Origin: Epithemia pelagica
Lineage: Eukaryota > Bacillariophyta > Bacillariophyceae > Surirellales > Surirellaceae
Reading direction: 5' to 3'
Length of the DNA stretch: 64,000 nucleotides
Assembly: GCA_946965045.2 (NCBI GenBank)
Contig: OX337228.1
Location: forward strand, 2,666,001 to 2,730,000
Positions 1-10,470 of this stretch are shown piece after piece (within the stretch, counting starts at the first letter, position 1; each line of letters opens with the position of its first letter). Both the position numbers and the translations under genes were made by a program. The notes under the pieces were generated by a model. The model saw only the letters and a list, made by a program, of their open reading frames with translations. It made no database searches and was not told where the DNA came from.

Positions 1-470
1 AAGCAAACTAACTAAACAAACCAATCGGTGATAGACAAGAGTGTTTGCTACCAAAATTCGTTTCGCAGCATAGCACAAAGTCGATTCCTGTTGTTGACGC
101 TGTGGAAACCTTTGAGAGCCGATTCTCGCGTTGCTCCAGAAAGACAAGTGGTCCATTTGGAACCCACGCCTCCTGGTAGTCGTTGTTTGAGGTACGTTCG
201 TTGGACTGTGCGTTGGGGTTGTCTAGAGTGTTGCCGTCGACCCTTGCGTGATGGACTGTGGAATGACAACACGTCTCATTTTTTTGTCACGACACAATTC
301 CGGTGGTTTGCTTTTCAGTCTTGATCTCTACAGGAAGGCTCCAGCACTCGATTCACAGAGTTTCCAGTTGGATCCTTCTCCTCGTGTGTGTATATATTGT
401 TGTTGTTTGATTGAATCTCTGGCAACCTCTGGTTTCTCAGTCTCGAGACGACAAGTCTTTCCCCAACACA
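1..470. other. Upstream region of the ankyrin gene
   Basis: I see no convincing gene here. Open frames on both strands lack family resemblance. The stretch before 471 is probably the 5' UTR and promoter of the ankyrin gene. Confidence 0.4.
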
Positions 471-2726
471 ATGCGCATTTTCTTTACCGATGCCTTGGGC
501 AATCCCATTTTTGGGTTTCGTCGTCGCCACCATCATCATCATTCGCAACCCCTCACCGCTACAACGTACCGGTCCTCCATTCTCATCTCTCCCCATCAAC
601 ACCATGCACACCAAAAGCAGCAGCAACAACAACAAGCGGCTCGCTATTACACGGATGCACCGACGCGAACCACCTTGTGTTATTATATTTTGAATCGCAA
701 TTGGGATTGGGTCGTACGGCGAAGTCGGACGCATCCTCAGGAAGTCTTTTACTACGATGGTCGTACCGGGGATACACCCTTGCATGCCGCCTGTCGACTC
801 AATCCACCACCGCACGTGGTACGAGCCTTGCTGTCCGTCTCCTCCCGGGCCACTGCCCACGAATTGGTCTACAACAAGGACGGATGGACCGCCTTGCATG
901 TCGCTGCCTCCAACCATTGTTCGCGTGCCGTTTTGGAAGTCTTGGTGGAACATGCCCCCGACGCGGTCTGTCAATTGACTCGCAAAACGAAACGAGCTCC
1001 CATTCATTGTGCCACGGCATCCTTTCGAGGATTGGATCGAGAGGCCTTTTTCTATTTACTCAATATCAGTTTGACACGGACACTGGTACAACCACAACCC
1101 GACGACGACGACGAAGAAGAAGAGGAGACGGACCATGAAAAGGCGAGTAGTAGTGACAACCTGGATGACACGGAAGTCAGTGAGGATCCGCAAACACTCC
1201 TGGAGGAGTTGGATCATTATCATGGCAGCAAAAAGCGTCCATCCACCACGGGGAGTACGAGTAGTAGTGCTGCTAGTGGTGGAACCAATCTGCTCTGTCT
1301 CAAAGATGGTACCGGTCAAACACCCTTGGCACTCTTGTTCAAAAAGTATCGGGAACGCGTGAGACATGTGTGTCAACAAATGGATCAACTCCATTTGAGT
1401 CGAAACGATGCCTTGGAGTTGGTCCAAACCGAATTGGGAAATCTCTGGCACAAGGCACGAAGTCTCGTAGAACGACTGAGTGCGGTCTTGTCCTCTTCGG
1501 AAAACAAGGCGGCACGAACCATGGCCAATGAAGCAGCTGCCCATGTCGACAGCGAAGACGAGAATTTCAGTGGCACCACAACGCCTCTTTATCATTCGAC
1601 GAATCCGCGTAGCATCCTCAACCATTCTCATCATCATTCCCATCATCACAACAACCACACTAACCACCATCACCCAAACAGTCGCCGCTTGTCGCACCGT
1701 CGCTTATCGGCAATTTTAAAGTTTCGCAGTCGTTCCTCCTTGCAAGGACGACGATTTCGTTTGGTCCATGCATCTGTGGGATTGATTCGATTTGGGTGTC
1801 CCCCCGAAATGATACGTTTGGCCGTAAGCTTGTATCCTCATCAAGTTTCCGAAGTGGACGAAGATGGCAATCTTCCCTTGCACATTGCGGCCATGGCCTT
1901 TCACGAACAAGCCGTGGCTACGGCCCAAGCCGAAGAACTGGCTGCCCTGCTATCATTGGAGGAAGATGCCAGTAGTTTGCAGACCCTCAACAGTCACAAC
2001 AACAACAACAGTCTTCACACTTTGAACAATAGTGGTAGCAATTGGGATACCATGAGTGCCATTTCCGAAACAACCACAGCCGCCAGTTCTTTGGCTGGAT
2101 TTTCCAATCGCAAGAGTTTATGGGATCAAGTGTTTGATATGCTGTTGCAGCAGTACCCCGAAGGCGCTCGTACACCCCAACAACCCCCTCGCGCTACTAC
2201 CACGACCACCCACAAGCGACGAGGCGGTGGGGCACGGCAACCAGCACCGGTGGCGGCTCTCCCCTATTATTCACTAGAGGATACCCTTCCCTTGGTCTTG
2301 GCCATGAAATCATGCACTCACACCATGTCATGGCAACGAGATGGTTTGGAACGGTTGATGCATGCCTACGCTCCGGCTCTCCATTTCATTCTCGATGGTA
2401 CCACCACACAAACAGTAACTGCCAGATCCTCTACTGCCATCCTCCCCACAAGTTCGCACCATTGCTATCCCCACCTGTTTGCCTTGCTCCTGGCACCCGA
2501 CCATGAATTGGAGCATTTGTTACGGTCGGGTCGGTCCTGTTCCTTTCGACGATTTACCAATGGTCGACGACCCCTCCGACCTCGAAGCATACGCATGGAT
2601 CCCTCCAAACGACGTCGTACTCCCTTGGATATTGCCCGCATGTCCTCCGTTTTTCGCTTGCTACAAACCAAACCGGAAATGATTGCTACCGCGGCCGGCA
2701 GGACACGAACTAGCACCCACGCATAA
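471..2726 (+). CDS. Ankyrin-repeat protein with low-complexity linkers
   Basis: This is a single-exon frame of 751 aa. The start is placed at the first ATG, 471 (MRIFFTDALGN); the frame is open upstream but only with non-ATG codons. Ankyrin-type helices are visible at about residues 95-185 (GDTPLHAACR, DGWTALHVAASNHCS, RAPIHCATA) and again near residue 465 (DEDGNLPLHIAAMA). Between them are acidic, Ser/Gly, His-rich and Gln-rich low-complexity tracts, including a His/Asn cluster around residue 390. Large ankyrin proteins of this kind are common in diatoms and usually have no assigned role; binding to protein partners is the only safe inference. No signal peptide or membrane segment is evident. 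Confidence 0.8.
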   Translation: MRIFFTDALGNPIFGFRRRHHHHHSQPLTATTYRSSILISPHQHHAHQKQQQQQQAARYYTDAPTRTTLCYYILNRNWDWVVRRSRTHPQEVFYYDGRTGDTPLHAACRLNPPPHVVRALLSVSSRATAHELVYNKDGWTALHVAASNHCSRAVLEVLVEHAPDAVCQLTRKTKRAPIHCATASFRGLDREAFFYLLNISLTRTLVQPQPDDDDEEEEETDHEKASSSDNLDDTEVSEDPQTLLEELDHYHGSKKRPSTTGSTSSSAASGGTNLLCLKDGTGQTPLALLFKKYRERVRHVCQQMDQLHLSRNDALELVQTELGNLWHKARSLVERLSAVLSSSENKAARTMANEAAAHVDSEDENFSGTTTPLYHSTNPRSILNHSHHHSHHHNNHTNHHHPNSRRLSHRRLSAILKFRSRSSLQGRRFRLVHASVGLIRFGCPPEMIRLAVSLYPHQVSEVDEDGNLPLHIAAMAFHEQAVATAQAEELAALLSLEEDASSLQTLNSHNNNNSLHTLNNSGSNWDTMSAISETTTAASSLAGFSNRKSLWDQVFDMLLQQYPEGARTPQQPPRATTTTTHKRRGGGARQPAPVAALPYYSLEDTLPLVLAMKSCTHTMSWQRDGLERLMHAYAPALHFILDGTTTQTVTARSSTAILPTSSHHCYPHLFALLLAPDHELEHLLRSGRSCSFRRFTNGRRPLRPRSIRMDPSKRRRTPLDIARMSSVFRLLQTKPEMIATAAGRTRTSTHA

Positions 2727-3139
2727 ACCAGATCACCAGGGGAACTCCCACCGAGTTGGCTCCGTCCATCACTACCGTATTGTACCCCCCTCCTCAACAG
2801 GAGAACAAACAACACAAGGGCAGGGACTGTGAGCCATATGGAACGGGATAAACCGCACGGGAACATTGTGCCAATTCTAACTTTCCTAAAAGTACTCTAG
2901 AGAGGCACACGACCAAGCGACTCTTTTGTGTAGGAATTAGTAACCATACTCGTAGCATAAAGGGTTGGGCGTTGCGCCATATTGACCGGCAATGCGTGCG
3001 TCTTGAATTTAGCGCGTGTCGCCGGTCGCGTGACTGCCCTGCGAGCTGTCAAAAGCGTCCTTTTCCTCATTCTTTTCTCGTTTTTTGCGCATGTTCCAAC
3101 TTGCAAGACGGGGTGAATACCACATAGAGAATAGGGATC
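2727..3139. other. Intergenic region between ankyrin and MCM10 genes
   Basis: This stretch of about 410 bp separates two genes on the same strand and presumably holds the 3' UTR of the first and the promoter of the second. I see no gene or repeat in it. Confidence 0.4.
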
Positions 3140-5404
3140 ATGGATGAATTGCTGGCCTTATTTGAGGAGCATCCTCCCGACGAACAGAGCAAAGATGACG
3201 GAAAGACGTCACGAAATGGTACAGCAACCACGAGCAACTCTCAATCGGCACAAGACAGCATCGAAGCGGATGACGAGGAGGTGGAAGCACTCCTTTCTCG
3301 TGGCCGTAAAACCACAACGGACGATCCCAAGGAATCCAGTACTGGAGTCGATATGGAAACGAGACTGGGAACCCGTGTTGTGGAACGACAAATATCGAGC
3401 TTGGATATGTTGGAAATAACCAACCGTTCCTACTTTGTCTCGACACCTTCTCTAGCCGCAATGAGTCTCAAGCACCTCAATCGATACTTGACCGAACCAG
3501 CGGCTGTGTTGGACGCTGCAACTGTATGCGGTAGAACCATGCTTACAACGGTGGGAGTCGTCATGGAAGCCTCACAAACCTGTTTAACCAAATCAGGTGG
3601 CAAGGCCTTTTGCAAAGTCGGATTGGGTACCTTACGGACAGGCGGATCCTGTATCTCGGTCCTCTTGTTTGGTGCCGCTTACAGTAGCAATATGCAGTCC
3701 GCCGATGGTCGTCGGAAACCACGGTGTACGCCTGGAACTGTCGTTGCGCTGCACAATCCACGCATTCTACCGCAGCAATCCTCGTCATCGAATAGTGGAG
3801 ATACGGCCTTGACCTTGTCCATTAATGATCCCCAACAGTTGGTCCTTGTAGGCCGCGATGGGGATTTTGGATACTGTCAAGCGACGGTATCAGGCAAAAA
3901 TGCCCAAGGACAATGGGTCTCCAACGCAAAACAATGTTCCCATGTCATTGACAAACGACAAGGTCCGTACTGTGCCAAACATCGAAACTGTAAGCACATG
4001 GTATCTTCCTCTAGTAGTGGCGGCAAGACGATGAGATCCGCAACCGGAGGCAGCAACAGTAAGAAAGGATCATTGTTGCAACAAATGAGAAACGAACGGT
4101 CTCAAATGGCCATTGCCGCTCCTACCATGGCTTCCAAACCGAACACAAATCTCGCTTCCCTTGCACGAAACACGGCACCCCTGCGTCAGGGGCAACTAGT
4201 CCAACCACAACCAAGGACAAATTTATCTCTCGTGTCACAAACAACCAAGACGCAACCTGCACTACACAATCGGGGACTGGTCAAGTCTCAGACAAAACAA
4301 CCACCACCACACAGCCGGATGGTAACACCACCGAATCGATCCCTCGCGGAACATTTTCCACCTCCACCACGGACCCAGCATCCGTGCAACACCCAGCCAT
4401 CTCGAGTACCTGTCACCGAGAAATCTCGCAGGAACAAACCAGGCCTTGCGAACCAGTCGACGCAGTCCAAGCTTCATCCATCCGGCAGTGTGGATTTGCA
4501 TTCTCTGTTGATGCAAGGAACCAGTTCCCGCACACGCAAGCGTACCGAAGACCACATTCCACAAACTCAAACCGCCCAAACCAAGCGACCACGACCACGG
4601 CGTTCCCCACAACAACAGGGCGGCGGCGCGGGAAAACGAAACACGGCCTTGCTCAATACCGATACGACAGGCTTTGATGGAGCCGTGGCCATTCCTCAAC
4701 CATCGAGCATGTTTCAACGAGGAGCCAAGGTCTTACCGCCCCAACAACCGACAGTATCTAGCACTGCTACTGTGGATCCCCATGCGGAGCGTTTGCAACA
4801 AGAAATTCTGACACGACAAGCGCAAGTGGCGGAACGCCTACAACGCGAACAAGAACCACCAAGCATAAACTCGGCTGAACCCAAGCGTCGAGTTGCATCA
4901 TCCGCACATGTGTCAAAAGACGGCAATACAACGAAAGGCCGCCAACGACAGCAAGATAGGACGGACCGTCTCTTTGGTTCGCTGACGCAGGCTGAGATTG
5001 ACCAAGCGGCACAGCGAACCAGTCTTTTTGCCAGCGAAGTACACGCCGAAGCCTATGCCCAGCACCGACGTGCCGTAGTGGAGTTGGAAAAGGAAGAAGA
5101 GCGTAAAACAGGGCAAAGTAAGGAGAACAAAAAGGGCAACAAGGGCCTGGGTAATGGAATCGTTACGGAATGGCATTGTCGAGATTGTGGTAAAGTTTTT
5201 CGAAACGGTCCCCATCCTCCCTTTCAATGCCAACGGAATGGCCATTCGTTGACGCGCAAACGAATTGTGGCATCGTCCAGAGAGTCGGTGGCAGAAGGAC
5301 GGCAAGCGCTCAATGATCGATCCAATGCACACGGTACAACCGATGTCCTCACCTTGGGAAGTGGTTTGGAATGGTCACGCTGGAACCTTCCAAGATTTGG
5401 TTAA
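3140..5404 (+). CDS. MCM10: MCM10-like DNA replication factor
   Basis: This single-exon frame of 754 aa starts at the ATG at 3140. MCM10 helps activate the CMG helicase and recruits DNA polymerase alpha at origins in the nucleus. Residues about 70-240 fit the conserved OB-fold region. They are followed by the CCCH zinc-finger segment (FGYCQATV, a second Cys in QCSHVI, then GPYCAKH). The middle is a long Gln/Arg/Pro-rich linker. The C terminus carries a second Cys cluster (WHCRDCGKVF, then FQCQRNGH) that fits the C-terminal zinc region of the family. An acidic or polar N terminus of about 70 residues precedes the OB fold. The zinc-finger order and spacing are the main evidence. Confidence 0.83.
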   Translation: MDELLALFEEHPPDEQSKDDGKTSRNGTATTSNSQSAQDSIEADDEEVEALLSRGRKTTTDDPKESSTGVDMETRLGTRVVERQISSLDMLEITNRSYFVSTPSLAAMSLKHLNRYLTEPAAVLDAATVCGRTMLTTVGVVMEASQTCLTKSGGKAFCKVGLGTLRTGGSCISVLLFGAAYSSNMQSADGRRKPRCTPGTVVALHNPRILPQQSSSSNSGDTALTLSINDPQQLVLVGRDGDFGYCQATVSGKNAQGQWVSNAKQCSHVIDKRQGPYCAKHRNCKHMVSSSSSGGKTMRSATGGSNSKKGSLLQQMRNERSQMAIAAPTMASKPNTNLASLARNTAPLRQGQLVQPQPRTNLSLVSQTTKTQPALHNRGLVKSQTKQPPPHSRMVTPPNRSLAEHFPPPPRTQHPCNTQPSRVPVTEKSRRNKPGLANQSTQSKLHPSGSVDLHSLLMQGTSSRTRKRTEDHIPQTQTAQTKRPRPRRSPQQQGGGAGKRNTALLNTDTTGFDGAVAIPQPSSMFQRGAKVLPPQQPTVSSTATVDPHAERLQQEILTRQAQVAERLQREQEPPSINSAEPKRRVASSAHVSKDGNTTKGRQRQQDRTDRLFGSLTQAEIDQAAQRTSLFASEVHAEAYAQHRRAVVELEKEEERKTGQSKENKKGNKGLGNGIVTEWHCRDCGKVFRNGPHPPFQCQRNGHSLTRKRIVASSRESVAEGRQALNDRSNAHGTTDVLTLGSGLEWSRWNLPRFG

Positions 5405-5515
5405 GAAATAGGGCGGCACAAATTATTGTCCTCGTCCTCTAGGCATCTAAAGCGGAAAATTGGATGCATAGATACTTTATGTACTTGTATGGGGAATATG
5501 GTGTGTCCAGTCTGT

Positions 5516-6186
5516 CTAACTGCCTTCTTGTTCTTCGCAATGTTTCCTGTAACTGGCTTCATCCATAAGTTCCTTCAGTTCTTCCTCATTGGAAATTTCC
5601 AACTTGATGAACCAGGCATTGGATTCGGCGGACGCATTGACCAAGGCCGGATCGTCGACCAGGGCTTCATTCTTTTCCACCACTTTTCCGCCCACCGGTG
5701 CGTAAACGTCACTGGCGGCCTTGACGGATTCCACGGAACCAAAACTTTCACCCTTTTCAAACTCGTCCTCTTCTTCGGGCAAATCCACAAACACAATGTC
5801 ACCCAAGGCGGCTTGTGCGTAATCGGTAATTCCCACCGTTCCCGTTGTTCCTTCCACCTTTATGTACTCGTGGGCTGCACAGAAAAGCGACAGTAAAAAA
5901 AAAGCGACGTCGAAATGGAAAATAACATGTGAGAAAAATAGATGATGTTGGTATTCGATGCTTCAAATGAGATCTTGGCGATCAAACCGAAGAGGACATT
6001 CGCTACGTTTCCAAGTGCTTATAACCCCAGGGAAGTTCCAAACAAGGAAAACGACACACCTGGTGTATAATACGTAGTCATTCCTCGCTGTGTCGTATAA
6101 CGGACCATTGCCGCCAGAGACGAAGAGGAGGATACTGCGCGATGGCAGCGGGCAAAGACAGTTCGAGTCAAGACAGAAGTGGCCAT
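5516..6186 (-). CDS. GCVH: Glycine cleavage system H protein, mitochondrial precursor
   Basis: There are two exons: 6186-6060 and 5874-5516, with an intron at 6059-5875 (GTGTGT donor, CAG acceptor). The join gives 161 aa and restores the family N-terminal core (AHEYIKVEGTTGTVGITDYA). The H protein carries the lipoyl arm that shuttles methylamine between the P, T and L proteins of mitochondrial glycine decarboxylase, a key photorespiratory complex. The lipoylated Lys lies in GSVESVKAASDVYAP. Exon 1 encodes an Arg/Ser/Thr-rich, acid-poor leader (MATSVLTRTVFARCHR) that fits a mitochondrial transit peptide. The gene is divergent from a plastid-type triosephosphate isomerase gene and shares a 712-bp intergenic region with it. 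Confidence 0.92.
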
Positions 6187-6898
6187 GATTTCACTCTCAA
6201 GGTACTACAGGAAGTGATTAAATTAAAAAGAATTCAACCAAAGTGAGGATCTTCAAAACCAGATACCAATGGCGCCACAATGGTCACTGCCAAAGATTTC
6301 GGTGGGTGTCTGTGTGGATACAAGACGATCAGCCATCAGCATCACAGATCACTTTTGGATCACCCCATCAATCGATCAACACTCAAAGAGAACTTTGGGA
6401 GAGATCAACACGTACGTAGATGACGTCACTCCGCAAAATGTCTTTCATGGGGAAAAGAAATCGTCTGGTAGCTCCTCTAGCTGTTTCCGAGCAAGATAAT
6501 CGGCTCATCAGTCCCGTATGAGACGTGAGCGTCTGGGACTGGACCATTCGGGACCACCCATTGATGTGACGTCAACAAACGAATTTCTCGTCGGTCATCC
6601 CATTTATCTGTTTCTGTAAATATAAATCTTTTATGTATCCAACCGATAGGAGTTTAGACGTCTCGAGTGATTCCACTCACCTCCAGCCAATCAAATCCAT
6701 GCATTTTACTGACTCACCTCGCGCCGCTCCGGCAGGATCGGCGGCATAAAGTTTCGCTTCCGAACAGCAACAGGGTCACAAAACTTGCAACACGTACGCT
6801 GATTCATTGTGCAACAAACACAAGACAACATCAACCGAATCCATTCTCCAAAACAACAACAACATCTTTGATCAAATTTTGTTCACCTTGCTTTGAAA
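6187..6898. promoter_or_regulatory. Divergent promoter region of GCVH and TPI with two TGACGTCA sites
   Basis: This region lies between the divergent starts of the H-protein gene and the plastid-type triosephosphate isomerase gene. Perfect TGACGTCA octamers occur at 6421-6428 and 6567-6574. In the diatom Phaeodactylum the half sites TGACGT and ACGTCA are known CO2/cAMP-responsive elements bound by bZIP factors. That they act here is inference. An AT-rich stretch (about 6610-6640) could hold a core promoter for TPI. Confidence 0.5.
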
Positions 6899-8125
6899 AT
6901 GAAATTCGCAGCTTTTTCCCTCCTCTCGTTGCTCACGACCTCCACAGTGGCCTTTCAGTCACTCAAGCTGTCACAACACCAAAGATTGTCGTCGCATGTT
7001 CTTGCTGCTGAGAGAGAAGCCTTTATGTGAGTGGATTTGTGTGTCTTTGATATTTATTGACGTACGGTGTACTCATCAAGCTTTTCTCTTCTTTTTTATG
7101 CAGCACTGGCAACTGGAAGTGTAAGTAAGGTGTCGATTCTTGTCATGTGTGAAAAAGTGAAGGTCGACTAGATTCGAGTCAGACCATGATCGAACGCTGA
7201 CTCAATCTGATGGCCTGTTTCGCTTCTATTGCAGTGAACCCTCAAACAAAGGATGAAGCAATTGAACTTGCTACTGGAATTGTGGAATCTATTGAATCTT
7301 CATCCCCTAGCGTTGGAATCTTCGTCCCCTTTCCCTTTATCGAAGCCGTCCAAAACGTCGTCGGCGACAAGGCTATTGTCGGTGCTCAGGTGAGTCTCAA
7401 TGGTCGCCGCAGCTACTTATAATCTTTGGCTCCCACGTTTCATTGGAACATGGCTGATCATCTTCTCCATTATTCTCTTATGTGATCTTGTTCTTGGTCA
7501 CTGGTGGATATTTCGACCATGATGTCGACGTCAACAACAGTGTGTGACACCAGAGATGAAGGGAGCCTTTACTGGTGGTGTATCCCCTGCTATGCTCAAG
7601 TCAATGGGAATTGAATGGGCATTGGCTGGACATTCCGAACGCCGGGTAATTTACAAGGAAAGTGATGAATTCATCAATGCCCAATGCCGATTGTTGGTCG
7701 AAAACGACATGAACGTCGTTTTGTGCATTGGTGAGAGTTTGGAAGAATTTGAAAAGGAGTTGGTTCGTGATGTGTGCGAAGTCCAACTCAAAAAGAACTT
7801 GGCAGGAATCACTGGGGAAGACATGTTGAACCAAAAAGTTGTCATTGCCTACGAGCCCGTGTGGGCGATTGGTACTGGCAAGGTCGCCACGCCTGAAATT
7901 GCCCAATCCGTACATGCCTCCATTCGTACCATTTTGGCCGACATGTTTGACCAAGAAGTGGCTGATCAGACACGTATCTTGTACGGCGGAAGTGTTAGCC
8001 CCGAATCGATTGACGGTCTCATGACACAACCCGACGTGGATGGTGCATTGGTCGGTGGCGCTTCCTTGGATGCTGCCAAGTTTGCCAACATTATCAACTA
8101 TGAAGACGCCGCAGTCCCTGTGTAA
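6899..8125 (+). CDS. TPI: Triosephosphate isomerase, plastid-targeted form
   Basis: Four exons: 6899-7026, 7104-7120 (17 nt), 7235-7389 and 7541-8125, giving 294 aa. The enzyme interconverts dihydroxyacetone phosphate and glyceraldehyde 3-phosphate, here probably in the plastid for the Calvin cycle. The microexon supplies the catalytic Lys of TGNWKLNPQTKDEA. The catalytic His is in AGHSERR and the catalytic Glu in AYEPVWAIGTGK; the phosphate-binding YGGSV and DGALVGGASL are present. The N terminus (MKFAAFSLLSLLTTSTVAFQS) is a hydrophobic signal peptide ending in a diatom-type A/F cleavage motif, as expected for import into a four-membrane plastid. All splice sites are GT-AG and all phases close. 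Confidence 0.95.
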
Positions 8126-8307
8126 GATTGGATGATATCACACAGACATCACCACAAGAAATAAGCGCATGAAAGACAGCCTCAAATTTTCTCTCAACGA
8201 TCAAAGCTATGAACGATTTAGAGAAGCTCTGTTGAACTCACCACAAGAAGAATCATTTCTAACAAGATATGTTAACGATTTTTTTAATTCGCTCTTTTCC
8301 CTCTTGG

Positions 8308-10200
8308 TCAAAAGGGATGAAGTCTTCTTTGATCGTCACGAGTCTTGACTTTTTTGGAAAGAATGATGGGTTGTTGCGCATGTGCCTGTTCCTGCCAATC
8401 CAGTTCACCGAGTGTGGCACTAGTATCCTTTCGATTGTCGCATCTAGTCGCTACCTTGAATCTGTGATGCCCAGCACGTAATTCCAAATTTTCCAGAACC
8501 GGATTCTTCTCACAGGCGTCGACCAAAAGACCACGATTGACGTCGTCATTCCACCAACACGAGTGCTCATAATCTTGGTCTAGAGGTTTCGCTGCATCGT
8601 TCTCAGGTCCCGTATCAATCAGCTGTAGTTCCGTCACGTGTTTCATGTCGCGTAAATACGTCGCCAAATGGTATACAAACTGTTCGTCGTGGTCATCGGG
8701 ATCGTGTGGCATTGCTTTGGCGGAGGGTACCAGGAAATCTGAGTCGGACCAAATCAACGAGATATCCGATGCAATCTCGTTGTGCGATGCAGCTTCAAAA
8801 AGTTGCAGGGCTACATCTTTAGTCCATCCGACATTGGACCAGTTCAATTGAATGGACACGTTATGAGGTACAACGTTGGTCGAAGTGTCGGGAGGTCTCT
8901 GTTGCAACGCCTTGGCAAAGGTACGAATGGCATTTGCAGATGCATCGTGAATGGTATCAACCATGATACCAGGTCGTCCCGTTTGATTGTTCTGAGCGTC
9001 ACTGAGGTCGGAGAAAGTGTTGTTGCCTTGTTTCAATAGCTGTCGACAGTCGGAAATATGGAGCTTCAAGCGGGTCAAATGGGGAAATTCCGTTAGTAAA
9101 TGCCCCAGTAGAGGCAAGGATTGCCATGTGAGACCTCGTCCACTTCCATGGTAACCACCTTCCATATGCAAATGAATCATTTTTAGTGTCCCCTTTAATG
9201 CCAATAGTCCACCCATGAGAAGAGCAAAGATTTCATCGTCCAATTCGCAATGCGTCAATTCAAAAATAGTGAGTGGAGAGGGCCGGTTGGTCATGCTGGA
9301 GACCTGCTGCGCGGTAGAAAGAGGAAGCATGGACAATGGTATGCTTTGAAAGGGTAACAAGGCCATGACAAGTTCTTGTACACACACTAATCGCACACGA
9401 TGCTCCAAGGGATATCTTGTGCTCAATTTCAAATGGCTCAACCCATGAGGAGGAGAACTGTCGTCAGTACTGGTACTCGTGGTACAGGTTTCCAAGAGGG
9501 GCGCAATGGTTCCGTGCTGATATCGCAAGGAGAGTTCCAATCGTTGGAGACCCGTACTGCCAGGAGTACTGATCAAGCCATCCTCCATTACGGGGCAAAT
9601 GGTTCTTCGATGTTGTACGAGCAACGTCGCAGCCATGATCAAACGTTGAAGTTCGTAGACGTGAAATTCCGCCCACGTGAAATCCAAGGCGTCCACAGCA
9701 AATTGCTGGAATAAATCTTCCATGGTCATCAAGGTATCTTGACATCCTAAACGACAGCCTGGGAAGGAGAGACGTAGCCTCCAAGGAGCACAATTTTGTT
9801 GTTCGTTCTGAGTGGCATTGTGGAAGAAACGATCCAGACAATGCTTCAACTCTCTCACATCCATTAGCTGGATTTCACACCCAGAGAACGTCAAATCCAA
9901 CCATTCAGGTTCATGGATAGATCCTGCGTCGTTTGATATTCTAGTGCTTGTCTTAATGGATTCCGTATATTGGGCCTGTTTGTCGTTATATCGCTTGAAC
10001 TGTTCTTCTAGTTGATGCAAAAACTGTGACGCTCGGTCCTCTGCTTCATCCTCATCTGAGTCATCATTGTCTTCTTCTTCTTCTTCTTCTTCATCTGTCG
10101 ATGGCACTTGTTGCGAATCCTCGAGACGAGCTTCCATGATGGCAGTCTCTATTTGCATGCTTCTTTCTCTGAATTGGTTCGTGGGATTTTTTTTGTCCAT
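8308..10200 (-). CDS. Uncharacterised 630-aa acidic protein with weak leucine-rich pattern
   Basis: I do not recognise a family. The single-exon frame starts at the ATG at 10200. The N terminus is charged and has a Glu/Asp run (residues about 38-58, DEEEEEEEDNDDSDEDEAED). The rest is alternating Leu-rich stretches (GLQRLELSLRYQHG, GLSHLKLSTRYPL, FPHLTRLKLHISDC, HVTELQLIDTG, NPVLENLELRAGHH). This resembles degenerate leucine-rich or RNI-like repeats, with Leu at regular positions. No signal peptide or membrane helix is seen. The start codon directly abuts the terminal repeat of a MITE-like element (10201-10687), so the 5' UTR and promoter must lie in that element unless an upstream exon exists. 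Confidence 0.75.
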   Translation of the reverse strand: MDKKNPTNQFRERSMQIETAIMEARLEDSQQVPSTDEEEEEEEDNDDSDEDEAEDRASQFLHQLEEQFKRYNDKQAQYTESIKTSTRISNDAGSIHEPEWLDLTFSGCEIQLMDVRELKHCLDRFFHNATQNEQQNCAPWRLRLSFPGCRLGCQDTLMTMEDLFQQFAVDALDFTWAEFHVYELQRLIMAATLLVQHRRTICPVMEDGLISTPGSTGLQRLELSLRYQHGTIAPLLETCTTSTSTDDSSPPHGLSHLKLSTRYPLEHRVRLVCVQELVMALLPFQSIPLSMLPLSTAQQVSSMTNRPSPLTIFELTHCELDDEIFALLMGGLLALKGTLKMIHLHMEGGYHGSGRGLTWQSLPLLGHLLTEFPHLTRLKLHISDCRQLLKQGNNTFSDLSDAQNNQTGRPGIMVDTIHDASANAIRTFAKALQQRPPDTSTNVVPHNVSIQLNWSNVGWTKDVALQLFEAASHNEIASDISLIWSDSDFLVPSAKAMPHDPDDHDEQFVYHLATYLRDMKHVTELQLIDTGPENDAAKPLDQDYEHSCWWNDDVNRGLLVDACEKNPVLENLELRAGHHRFKVATRCDNRKDTSATLGELDWQEQAHAQQPIILSKKVKTRDDQRRLHPF

Positions 10201-10325
10201 TAGGCCAATCCTTTAGCTCGCAAAACCAAATCAAAATTTCGTGCACGTCAGCATCTTGCGTCATGTTGACGTCATATATCCGGGTAAAAGAGCATTTCCG
10301 GATTTGTTCCAACCAATCCAGAACT

Positions 10326-10349
10326 CTGGATTTGTTCGAACAAATCCAG
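10326..10349. repeat. Perfect 24-bp palindrome centred on TTCGAA
   Basis: All twelve base pairs of the two arms match around the centre at 10337/10338, with core TTTGTTCGAACAAA. It lies inside the MITE-like element and could form a cruciform or be a dimeric protein-binding site. Confidence 0.85.
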
Positions 10350-10410
10350 GAAATTCATTAGGGATAGTGTTTTACCAATGCTAGTGTAGAGGCTGCCTAC
10401 AGTTTCGAAT

Positions 10411-10470
10411 ATGTCAGGCGGGCGTTAGACATGGTGGGCGGGCGTGACACATGATGGACGGGCGTTCGAC
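10411..10470. repeat. Three tandem 20-bp units
   Basis: Units start at 10411, 10431 and 10451. They share the pattern ATGnnn then GGGCG followed by a GTTAGAC, GTGACAC or GTTCGAC end. The units are diverged by a few bases each. They lie inside the MITE-like element upstream of the 630-aa gene. Confidence 0.75.

Noticed and set aside
248-1138. Plus- and minus-strand frames overlapping the ankyrin gene
   Set aside because: Ankyrin motifs support only the frame starting at 471; the others are shadows of it.
6667-7011. Plus-strand frame overlapping TPI exon 1
   Set aside because: It lies in a different frame from the well-supported signal peptide exon of TPI.
10310-10350. tRNA-like TTCGAA motif
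   Set aside because: GTTCGAA occurs as the centre of a palindrome without the rest of a tRNA cloverleaf.
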